The notes under the pieces are model-generated. The model made no database searches. It was given only the letters and a program-made list of their open reading frames with translations, and was not told where the DNA came from. The translations under genes and the position numbers were made by a program. A DNA stretch of 44,290 nucleotides from JAWKHR01 sp041394725 (GTDB lineage: Bacteria > Acidobacteriota > Vicinamibacteria > Vicinamibacterales > SCN-69-37): assembly GCA_041394725.1 (NCBI GenBank), contig JAWKHR010000049.1, positions 1 through 44,290 of the forward strand. Reading direction: 5' to 3'. Of this stretch, positions 25,944 through 33,118 are shown one piece after another (within the stretch, counting starts at the first letter, position 1; every line of letters starts with the position of its first letter).

Positions 25944-27296
25944 TCACAGTTTGCGGACGGTGAGCGTGAGCCCGTCCACCCGGGTGACACGAACGGGCAC
26001 GCCGGCGGGAATCGCTTCCTCGGAGACCGCGCGCCAGATTTCGCCCTTGAGCCGGATCTGGCCGGTGTCGCCGGGCGCGAGCGCGGTCAGCGTGCGCGCG
26101 TCGGCCTGCACGAGACTCTCCGCCCCGCTGGCCGGCGCCTGGCGCTGCGCGTTGACGGCGAGCCGGATCAGGAAGAGCGCGATCGCGGCGAAGCCGAGGA
26201 CGACGGGCAGCACCACCTGCAGGTCGACCCGCAGTTCGGGTTCCGGGGCATCGATGAGCATCATGGCTCCGACGATGAGGCTGACGATCCCGCCGACGGC
26301 GAGCATGCCGTAGCTCGTGACCTTGATCTCGAGGACGAGCATCAGCAGGCCGAGCGCGACCAGCAGCAGTCCCGCGTAGTTGACCGGCAGGAGCTGCAGC
26401 GCGAAGAACGCGAGGATCAGCGAGAAGGCGCCCACCAGCCCGGGAAAGATCGCGCCCGGGGACCAGAGCTCGACGATCAGGCCGAGCGTGCCGAGCGAGA
26501 GCAGCATGAAGGCGATGTTCGGGTGCGCGATGGCGCCGAGCACGCGCTGGCGCCACGTCATCTCGACGTCCACCACGCGCGCGCCAGTCGTGTGCAGCGT
26601 GACCGCCTCGCCGTCGAAGCGCCGAATCGTGCGTCCGTCGAGGGCGGCGACGAGCGCCGGCACGTCGGGGGCCACGAGATCGATGAGCGCCGGCGAGGCG
26701 TCGAGGGCCTCGCGCTCGGTGAACGCGCGGCTGTCGTTGACGGCCTCCTCGGCCAGCGTGACGTTGCGGCCGCGCCCCTGCGCGAGCGTGCGCACCCACG
26801 CGGCCACGTCCTGCGCCGCCTTCTGCGCCATGGTCGGGTCGGCCGGCTGGCCCTCGGCGCCGCCCTGGACGGGATGCGCGGCGCCGATGTGAGTCCCGGG
26901 CGCCATGGCCGCGACGTCGGCCGCGAGCGTGATGATGAATCCCGCCGACGCCGCGCGTTCGCCCGACGGCCCGACGAACACGGCGACGGGAGTCTTCGCC
27001 GAGAGCATTCGCGTCACGATGTCGCGCGCCGAGTCCACGAGCCCGCCCGGCGTGCGCAGCGTGAACACCACCAGCGCCGCGCCCGCCGCGTCGGCGTCGT
27101 CGATCGTCCGCACCATGTACTCGGCCGAGACCGGGTGAATGATGCTGTCCACCGTCGCCTCGTACACGACGGGCGCCGTCGCTCCGGCGGGGACGTCGCC
27201 CTGGGCCCCCCGGGCCTCGAGCCACGTCGCACCTGCCGCCAGCGCCATGCCGGCAACGGCCAGCCGCGCGAGCCCGCGAGAGGGCAGCATGTTCAT
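25944..27296 (-). CDS. NfeD-family membrane serine protease (1510-N/STOPP type)
   Basis: The 450-residue protein starts with a signal peptide/TM (about 8-28), then a ClpP-fold protease domain facing outside: VVFTLRTPGGLVDSARDI, catalytic S117 in ERAASAGF and K159 in TMAQKAAQ form the Ser/Lys dyad. Four or five TM helices (about 240-385, with HPNIAFMLLSLGTLGLIVELWSP as entry) lead to a C-terminal OB-fold NfeD domain (about 395-450). Such enzymes cleave the stomatin encoded next to them, here the slipin downstream. ATG 27296 follows a TATAAT box on the minus strand (27329-27324). Confidence 0.94.
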   Translation of the reverse strand: MNMLPSRGLARLAVAGMALAAGATWLEARGAQGDVPAGATAPVVYEATVDSIIHPVSAEYMVRTIDDADAAGAALVVFTLRTPGGLVDSARDIVTRMLSAKTPVAVFVGPSGERAASAGFIITLAADVAAMAPGTHIGAAHPVQGGAEGQPADPTMAQKAAQDVAAWVRTLAQGRGRNVTLAEEAVNDSRAFTEREALDASPALIDLVAPDVPALVAALDGRTIRRFDGEAVTLHTTGARVVDVEMTWRQRVLGAIAHPNIAFMLLSLGTLGLIVELWSPGAIFPGLVGAFSLILAFFALQLLPVNYAGLLLVALGLLMLVLEIKVTSYGMLAVGGIVSLIVGAMMLIDAPEPELRVDLQVVLPVVLGFAAIALFLIRLAVNAQRQAPASGAESLVQADARTLTALAPGDTGQIRLKGEIWRAVSEEAIPAGVPVRVTRVDGLTLTVRKL

Positions 27297-27323
27297 CGCG
27301 GAAAATCCGTGTGTTCGTTGATT

Positions 27324-27329
27324 ATACCC
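27324..27329 (-). promoter_or_regulatory. -10 box of the nfeD-slipin operon
   Basis: ATTATA on the plus strand gives a perfect TATAAT for the minus strand, 27 bases before the nfeD ATG. No good -35 seen. Confidence 0.5.
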
Positions 27330-27366
27330 GCCGGGTGAGGGCCGTATTCGAGCGTGGGGCACGTGG

Positions 27367-27530
27367 GGGCGCTGGAGGACGTGAGGGCGCTGGAGGACGT
27401 GGGGAAACCACGGCGGGCATGGTGCACGTGGGGCGCCGGGAGACGTTGGGGAGACCTTTCCATCCCTCCAGCCTTCCCCATCGTCTCCCGGCGCTCCACG
27501 TGCCCCACGCCCGCCGTAGTTTTCCCCACG
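27367..27530. repeat. Tandem 18-mer and long imperfect inverted repeat between trxC and nfeD
   Basis: GGGCGCTGGAGGACGTG stands twice in tandem (period 18, about 27367-27402). It runs into an imperfect inverted repeat with arms of roughly 55 bases: 27398-27451 (CGTGGGGAAA, then CCACGGCGGGC, GCACGTGGGGCGCC, GGGAGACG, TTGGGGA) against 27475-27530 (TCCCCA, CGTCTCCC, GGCGCTCCACGTGCCCCAC, GCCCGCCGT, TTTTCCCCACG). The loop is about 22 bases. RNA from either strand would fold into one long hairpin. No gene here. Confidence 0.75.
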
Positions 27531-27546
27531 TCCGTGCCCCACGGGC

Positions 27547-27984
27547 TCACGCATCCGCGCCCGATGCACGCCGGAGCCAGCGTGTCATCTCCGCGGCGGG
27601 CACCACACCCGCGTGCTGGTGCACGAGGCGCCCGCCCTGGAGCACCACGAAGTTCGGGATGCCCTGGACCCCGAAGCGGCCGGCGATCTCCGGATAGCGG
27701 TCCGTATCCACCTTGAGGACGATCGCGTGACCGGCCATCTCCGAGGCGACGCGCGCCACCTCCGGCGCCGCCATGCGGCAGGGGCCGCACCACGCGGCCC
27801 AGAAATCCACCAGCACCGGCAGCGGTGACTCGCGCTGGATCTCGTCGAAGAGCGCCGCGTCGGCGTCCAGAGGCCGCGCGAGCGGCGTCAGCGCGGCCTT
27901 GCACGCACCGCAGCGGACCGCGCTCGAGAGCGCGCTGGCGGCGACGCGGTTCTTCTTCTGGCAGGCGGGGCAGGCCAGGATCAC
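27547..27984 (-). CDS. trxC: Thioredoxin 2-type thioredoxin (TrxC) with N-terminal zinc ribbon
   Basis: A 145-residue cytosolic disulfide reductase. The N-terminal 30 residues carry two Cys pairs, CPAC (5-8) and CGAC (25-28), a zinc ribbon found in TrxC but not in TrxA. The thioredoxin fold follows, with active site FWAAWCGPCRMAAPE and the cis-Pro loop GIPNFVVLQGG. GTG 27984 is chosen because GAGGAGG lies seven bases before it and ILACPACQKKNR is the normal start of TrxC; an ATG further up would add a tail of no family likeness. Confidence 0.93.
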   Translation of the reverse strand: MILACPACQKKNRVAASALSSAVRCGACKAALTPLARPLDADAALFDEIQRESPLPVLVDFWAAWCGPCRMAAPEVARVASEMAGHAIVLKVDTDRYPEIAGRFGVQGIPNFVVLQGGRLVHQHAGVVPAAEMTRWLRRASGADA

Positions 27985-28103
27985 GGCAGACCTCCTCGGA
28001 CGGACTTCCGTCTCCATTGTGCGACAACCCGCGGTGTGACGAATCGCCGGAACGGCGGGGCCGATGACACGCACCGCTTCGCGCCGCGTGCCATCATCCC
28101 GCC

Positions 28104-29153
28104 ATGCGTCATCCCTTCGTCACTCCGGGCATCGTCCTGACCGCGCTCGTCGTCCTTGCCGGCTTCACGTCCGGCACCGGCCTGTCGGCCGGACCGGCGC
28201 CGGGGAGCACAGGCGCGGACGACCTCCGGACCGGGCACCTGCTCGTCGCGAACCAGCAGGCCGCCAGCGCGTCGCTCATCGACCTGGCCACGGATGAGAT
28301 GCGTCTCATCGAGGTTGGCACCGGGCCCCATGAAGCCGCGATTTCGCCGTCGGGCCTGACCGGCGTCGTGACCGTCTACGGCCTGCAGACGCCCGGCCGG
28401 ACGCTGGCGGTCATCGACATTCGCACCGGACGGGTGACGAAGACGATCGACCTTGGCCGCTACACGCGGCCCCACGGCGTGGTGTTCCTGCCGGGCGACG
28501 ACGACCGCGTGGTCGTGACGTCCGAGACGACGCGGATGCTGGTGCAGGTCAACCTCCGGGCCGGGGAGGTCGAACGGGCGGTGCCGACCAATGCGGCCGC
28601 CTCGCACATGGCCGGCGTCACGCGGGACGGCCGGCGGGCGTACACCGCCAACATCGTCGACGGGTCGGTGACGGAAATCGATCTGGTCGCCGGCACGACC
28701 GGTCGGATCTTCAAGGTTGGTCCGAGGTCGGAGGGCATCGCCGTGGCGCCGGACGGACGCACCGTCTGGGCCGGCAGCAACACCGAAGGGACGGTCAGCG
28801 TCGTGGACACGGTGCGCGGTGAGGTCGTGAAGACGCTCACCGGCTTCGTCCTGCCGTACCGGCTCGCGATTTCGCCCGACGGCGCCACGGCCATCGTGTG
28901 CGACCCGGAGGGCAACCGCATCCACGTCATCAGCACCTCGACGCGTGAGGTCGCCTGGACGCTCGACGACCTGCCGTCTCCGCGCGGCGTGACGATCGCG
29001 CCCGACGGGCGCACCGCGTTCGTGACCCTGGCGGGGGATCCGTCGGTCGGCGTCGTGGACCTGGTGGGGAGGCGGCTGACCCGGACGATCGGCGTCGGCG
29101 CGTCGCCCGATGGCGTCGGGTACGGGGTGGCCCTGGCGGGCACGAGGTACTAG
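28104..29153 (+). CDS. Secreted YVTN-type beta-propeller protein
   Basis: A 349-residue protein with a signal peptide (about 1-29), then seven or so 40-residue repeats that carry SPDG/APDGRT turns followed by aliphatic strands (for example IAISPSG, VTRDGRRAYTANI, VAPDGRTVWAGSN, ISPDGATAIVCD, IAPDGRTAFVT). This is the YVTN/lactonase-like propeller. Such proteins act as surface or periplasmic binding scaffolds; no catalytic residues can be named. It is divergent from trxC with about 120 bases between. Confidence 0.88.
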   Translation: MRHPFVTPGIVLTALVVLAGFTSGTGLSAGPAPGSTGADDLRTGHLLVANQQAASASLIDLATDEMRLIEVGTGPHEAAISPSGLTGVVTVYGLQTPGRTLAVIDIRTGRVTKTIDLGRYTRPHGVVFLPGDDDRVVVTSETTRMLVQVNLRAGEVERAVPTNAAASHMAGVTRDGRRAYTANIVDGSVTEIDLVAGTTGRIFKVGPRSEGIAVAPDGRTVWAGSNTEGTVSVVDTVRGEVVKTLTGFVLPYRLAISPDGATAIVCDPEGNRIHVISTSTREVAWTLDDLPSPRGVTIAPDGRTAFVTLAGDPSVGVVDLVGRRLTRTIGVGASPDGVGYGVALAGTRY

Positions 29154-29191
29154 CCATCAGGGGGAGCGTCTGGGGCACCGGACATCGGCGG

Positions 29192-29218
29192 TATAGTTCG
29201 AAGCAGCCATTCCGGAGG
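29192..29218 (+). promoter_or_regulatory. -10 box and ribosome site of the crystallin gene
   Basis: TATAGT (29192-29197) matches five of six consensus bases; GGAGG (29214-29218) is five bases before the ATG at 29224. In contrast to several neighbours this gene has a normal leader of about 20 bases. Confidence 0.55.
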
Positions 29219-29223
29219 TCGCC

Positions 29224-30171
29224 ATGTCCCGCCCGGCGTTGCCGCACGCATCGATCCGCACTGCCATCGCTGCCATCGTCCTCCTGTTCCTGGCCGCCGC
29301 GTGGCCGCAGGCGCAGCAACGCGCCATCGGCGGCGTCGGCATCACCGTCTTCGACAACCCGGACTACGGCGGCCGCAGCGCCACGTATCGCGAGGCGACG
29401 CCGGACCTGTCGTCGTCCGGGATGAACGACCGGATCACCAGCCTCCGGGTGGCGCCGGGCGAGCTGTGGGAGGTCTGCGAGCACGCCAACTACCAGGGCC
29501 GGTGCCAGGTGTTCAGCGGCGACGAGCGGGACCTGAGGCGGCTGGACTGGAACGACATGATCTCGTCGCTGCGTCCCGTCAGCGGACCGGGTGGGCGAGG
29601 GCGCGGCCGCGGAGGCATCCAGCCGCCCGTGGCGGGGCCATCGCGGCTCGTGCTCTTCAGCGGGTTGCAGTTCGCCGGCGCGTCGAGGGCGTTCAACGGC
29701 GATACGCCCGACCTGCGACGCGTGGGGTTCGACGATCAGGCGCTCAGCCTCCGCGTCGAGGGCATCGGCACCTGGGAGATCTGCCGCGACGCGAACTACC
29801 GCAACTGCACGATCGTCTCGCGCAACCTCGAGTCACTGCAGCCACTGGGGTTCGCGCGGCAGATCTCGTCCGTCCGTCGCGGCCGCCAGCTCCAGACCGA
29901 CGAGGAAGCGCAGGCCGAGAGCACCTCGCGCCTCGTGCTCTACGATAACCGCCGTTTCGGCGGCCGCACGTTCGAGCTGTCGCGCGACATGGCCGTGCTC
30001 GTCGGGTTCGTGAACCGCGCGGAGAGCGTCCGCATCATCGGCGGCGGGACGTGGGAGCTGTGCGACGGACAGCGGTTCACCGGCACGTGCCGCATCGTGA
30101 ACCGCGACGTCGCCGACCTGTCCAGCTACGGCCTGCGCAATCGCGTCGCGTCGGCGCGCCGGGTGCGGTAG
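29224..30171 (+). CDS. Secreted beta/gamma-crystallin protein, three domains
   Basis: A 315-residue exported protein (signal peptide about 1-31) made of three beta/gamma-crystallin domains, each two Greek keys: about 38-118, 140-218 and 235-315. Domain 1 has both calcium motifs (N/D-N/D-x-x-S/T-S) intact: NDRITS at 68-73 and NDMISS at 110-115. Domain 2 has DDQALS and ARQISS; domain 3 has VNRAES and RNRVAS, all degraded. A Gly/Arg linker (122-131) follows domain 1. Cys pairs in each domain (CEHANYQGRC, CRDANYRNC, CDGQRFTGTC) could form disulfides. Likely an extracellular or periplasmic calcium-stabilised protein; role unknown. Confidence 0.9.
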   Translation: MSRPALPHASIRTAIAAIVLLFLAAAWPQAQQRAIGGVGITVFDNPDYGGRSATYREATPDLSSSGMNDRITSLRVAPGELWEVCEHANYQGRCQVFSGDERDLRRLDWNDMISSLRPVSGPGGRGRGRGGIQPPVAGPSRLVLFSGLQFAGASRAFNGDTPDLRRVGFDDQALSLRVEGIGTWEICRDANYRNCTIVSRNLESLQPLGFARQISSVRRGRQLQTDEEAQAESTSRLVLYDNRRFGGRTFELSRDMAVLVGFVNRAESVRIIGGGTWELCDGQRFTGTCRIVNRDVADLSSYGLRNRVASARRVR

Positions 30172-30219
30172 CCGTCGTCGGCGCGACGGGGTCGACTTCC
30201 CGCCGTGGCGCCGCCGGAG

Positions 30220-30235
30220 TACGCTGCGGATCATG
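30220..30235 (+). promoter_or_regulatory. Possible leaderless -10 box of the DUF2785 gene
   Basis: TACGCT (30220-30225) ends seven bases before the ATG at 30233; no ribosome site is visible. Confidence 0.35.
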
Positions 30236-31162
30236 CCTCGGATGCCCCGGCTGGTCGTCGCGCTCGGTCTCGTGGCCTGTCTCGGCCTGCCCGTTGCCGG
30301 GCGGCCGGTCGATCAACTGCCCGTCGCGACGACGCAGGCGCACGACAAGGCCTACTGGCGAGCCATCGTGGACGCGGGCTACGCGCCGCCGGAAGGTGCC
30401 GACGTGCCGGCGCTGGTCGGCGAACTCAGCCGCGCGCTCGCGTCTCCGGATCCCGAACTGCGTGATGACATCGGCTACGGCGTCCTCACGAACTGGATCT
30501 ACCGCCGGCGCATCGTCCCCGCGGACCTGCGCCTGGCCCTGGCCCGCGAGTGGGTGGGGAACCTCCGCGCGGGCGTCGGCGAGCGGGGCGGCGACGGGAT
30601 CTTCCGCCGGTCGTTCTCGGCCCTCGCGCTCGCGCTCCTGGCCGGCACGGACAACGAGGATCCGTTCTTCTCGCGACAGGACTTCCGAACCGTGCTCACG
30701 GCGGGACTGACCTACCTGCGCGCCGAGCAGGACGTCCGCGGGTTCGACCCGGACAAGGGCTGGATGCACTCGGTCGCGCACACCGCCGACCTGCTGAAGT
30801 TCCTCGGTCGCAGCCGGCACCTCGCGCCAGGCGAGCAGGCGGAGATCCTCACGGGCATCGCCGACAAGCTCGACGCGGTCGACGAGGTGCTGACGCACGG
30901 CGAGGACGAGCGTCTCGCGCGCGCGGTCGTGTCCCTCGCCGCCAGGCCGGATTTCGACGTCGAGGCCTTCCGGGCGTGGAGCGCCGGCCTGCTGGCGGCA
31001 GCGCCCGCGGGGCCGCCGACACCGGCGTCGCTGGCACGCGCGCGGAACCGCCGCAACCTGATGGTCTCGCTCCATGCCGTGCTCTCGACCGACCCCCGCG
31101 ACCTGGCGTCGATCGGCACGGCGCGCGGCATCGTCCTCGACGCGCTCAAGCGGGTGATGTGA
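30233..31162 (+). CDS. DUF2785 protein with signal peptide
   Basis: A 309-residue, mostly helical protein. DNEDPFFSRQDFRTVLTAGLTYLRAEQDVRGFDPDKGWMHSVAHTADLL is the diagnostic centre of the DUF2785 family, of which the run DKGWMHSVAHTADLL (about 178-192) with its two His is most conserved. Family members in Firmicutes are described as cytosolic and uncharacterised; here a hydrophobic N terminus (about 5-24, ending in VAG-R) looks like a signal peptide. The His/Asp pattern could hold a metal, but no activity is known. Confidence 0.82.
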   Translation: MPRMPRLVVALGLVACLGLPVAGRPVDQLPVATTQAHDKAYWRAIVDAGYAPPEGADVPALVGELSRALASPDPELRDDIGYGVLTNWIYRRRIVPADLRLALAREWVGNLRAGVGERGGDGIFRRSFSALALALLAGTDNEDPFFSRQDFRTVLTAGLTYLRAEQDVRGFDPDKGWMHSVAHTADLLKFLGRSRHLAPGEQAEILTGIADKLDAVDEVLTHGEDERLARAVVSLAARPDFDVEAFRAWSAGLLAAAPAGPPTPASLARARNRRNLMVSLHAVLSTDPRDLASIGTARGIVLDALKRVM

Positions 31163-31216
31163 CGAGGTCCGAGGCGCGCCGCCCGGGCGGCAGGTCACCG
31201 CGGGACCGGGGCCACG

Positions 31217-33082
31217 CTATCGCGCGTTGATCGTCACGCCGGCGGTCACCCACCGGCCCGGCATGCGGACGCCGGCGATCTCGGTGTAGGTCTCGTCGAG
31301 CAGGTTGGTCGCGTCCGCGAAGACGTCAACCAGACCGAACGTCCGGCTCAGCCGCACGTGCACGAGCGCGTAGGACTGGCCGTCGTGCTTGTCGCGGTGG
31401 TCCACGGTCAGCGTGCCGCGCACACCCGCCGCAATCGGCGCCGCCACCGAGACGCCGACCGACCGCTTCGTGTATTCGAGCACGTACTTCGAGAGCAGCG
31501 TCAGCTCCGGGGCGTCCACCGACTGGCCGCTGAAGAACGCCCGGACCAGGCCGTCGTGCCACCGACGCACCAGGCTCAGCTCCACGCCCGTCGTGCTCAC
31601 GTCGCGGACGTTCGTCGTGCGCCAGAGGTCGGACGGCCGGGCCTTGACCCAGTCGATGACGTCCTCGTCCCAGCGGCGGTAGGGCGAGACCGAGGCGAGC
31701 CAGCCGTCGCGCGACCAGTCGAGCCCGCCGTCGAGCGACCAGCCGCGCTCCGGGCGCAGGTCCGGGCGCGCGAGGTGGGCGGGATCGCGGTAGTAGAGCT
31801 CCGTGTAGGTGGGGATGCGGAACGCCCGCGCCGCCGACGCGCGGACGCGAAGATCCGGGGTCAGCCAGGCGCCGGCCGAGACCGACGGACTCCAGGCGTG
31901 ACCGAAGGTGGAGTAGTCGTCCAGGCGCAGGCCGGCCTGCACGGTGCCGCGGTTGCCAACGGCCCAGCGGCTCTCGGCGAAGCCGCTCACCCGGCCGTAC
32001 CGGTGGTCGCCGAGCGCGTTCGAGTCCACGGTATCGCCCCCGGCGGAGAAGCCCATCGCGAGGCGTCCCCCGCCGGTCAGTCCCCGGCGGGCCTGGACCG
32101 CGACCTCGGCGGCGTCCGTCCGGTGGCGGTTCTCGGCGAAGCCCGGCCGGTTGATGTCCCACCGGAAGTGATCGCCGTGGTTCCGGTACTGGCCGCGCAC
32201 GCTGGTCGTCCACGCGCCGGCGGTGCCGGTCCAGTCCGCGGCCGCCATCGTCTGATCGGTCCATTCGAACGACGGGGACGCCCCGTAGAACCCGTTGGCC
32301 CCGAACGACCGCCGCTGGTGGCGGACGTCCACGACGAGGCCCCGTCCCACCGGGCCGCGCGTGGCGAGCCCGCCGGTCGCGAACTCGCGGTCGAACATGA
32401 ACCCGGCGCTGCGCTGGCCCCACCCGGTCAGGACCCAGCCGGCCGGCAGGCCATGGCCGCCGCCGACCGAGGCCTGGGCGCCGGCGTAGCCGTGCTGCCC
32501 GAAGGTGGCGGTCGCGGTCGCATGCGGGTCGGTCCGGGTGATCACGTTGACGGCGCCGCCGAGCGCGTCGGCGCCATGGACGGCCGACCCGGCGCCCGAC
32601 AACAGCTCGATGCGCGCGATCCCGGCGACCGCGAGGGGAATCTCGCCGTTGTGGTGCGCGCTCTGGCTGTCGTTGATCCGGAAGCCGTCCACCAGCACCA
32701 GGCTCTGCGCGAACGTGGCGCCGCGGATCGCCAGGTCCGACTGGACCTCCCACGGGCCGCGCGCGCGGACGTCGAGTCCCGGCAGCAGTCGGAGCGCCTC
32801 GATGACCGACCCGATCCCGAGCCGCTCGATGTCGTCCCGGTCGATCACGGTCAGTGTCCGCGTGACCGACTCGAACGCCTCCGGCGAGACCGACGCGGTG
32901 ACGACGACCGTCTCGCGCACGGGTCCGGTGCCCTGCGCGGAGGCGGGCACCGTGCAGGCCAGGGCGGCGACGGCGGTGAGGGCCAGGGGCAGCAGAGGAC
33001 GCCGCGTGCGGCAGGATGTCGCACTATCCACGGTAGTTGAACGAACACGCGACGGTCGGGTACGCTTCGACGGATCCGGCAT
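31217..33082 (-). CDS. TonB-dependent outer-membrane receptor (BtuB-like)
   Basis: A 621-residue receptor. The signal peptide ends near residue 49 (ASAQ), followed by a TonB-box-like ETVVVTAS, the plug domain (RDDIERLGIGSVIEALRLLPG, VLVDGFRINDSQS, IARIELLSGAGSAVHGADALGGAVNVIT) and a 22-strand barrel with many aromatic strand ends, closing in a final strand WVTAGVTINAR. Length and plug resemble BtuB and small siderophore receptors; the ligand is not clear and there is no cobalamin riboswitch in the 36 bases before it. ATG 33082 is the longest start; a GTG at 33031 would give a more standard signal peptide. Confidence 0.9.
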   Translation of the reverse strand: MPDPSKRTRPSRVRSTTVDSATSCRTRRPLLPLALTAVAALACTVPASAQGTGPVRETVVVTASVSPEAFESVTRTLTVIDRDDIERLGIGSVIEALRLLPGLDVRARGPWEVQSDLAIRGATFAQSLVLVDGFRINDSQSAHHNGEIPLAVAGIARIELLSGAGSAVHGADALGGAVNVITRTDPHATATATFGQHGYAGAQASVGGGHGLPAGWVLTGWGQRSAGFMFDREFATGGLATRGPVGRGLVVDVRHQRRSFGANGFYGASPSFEWTDQTMAAADWTGTAGAWTTSVRGQYRNHGDHFRWDINRPGFAENRHRTDAAEVAVQARRGLTGGGRLAMGFSAGGDTVDSNALGDHRYGRVSGFAESRWAVGNRGTVQAGLRLDDYSTFGHAWSPSVSAGAWLTPDLRVRASAARAFRIPTYTELYYRDPAHLARPDLRPERGWSLDGGLDWSRDGWLASVSPYRRWDEDVIDWVKARPSDLWRTTNVRDVSTTGVELSLVRRWHDGLVRAFFSGQSVDAPELTLLSKYVLEYTKRSVGVSVAAPIAAGVRGTLTVDHRDKHDGQSYALVHVRLSRTFGLVDVFADATNLLDETYTEIAGVRMPGRWVTAGVTINAR

Positions 33083-33118
33083 GCTGGCGATTATCGCCGA
33101 CGGCCGGCGGAGGACGTC

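Noticed and set aside
33083..33118. Cobalamin riboswitch before the BtuB-like receptor
   Set aside because: Only 36 bases separate the receptor and the BNR gene, far too few for a riboswitch.
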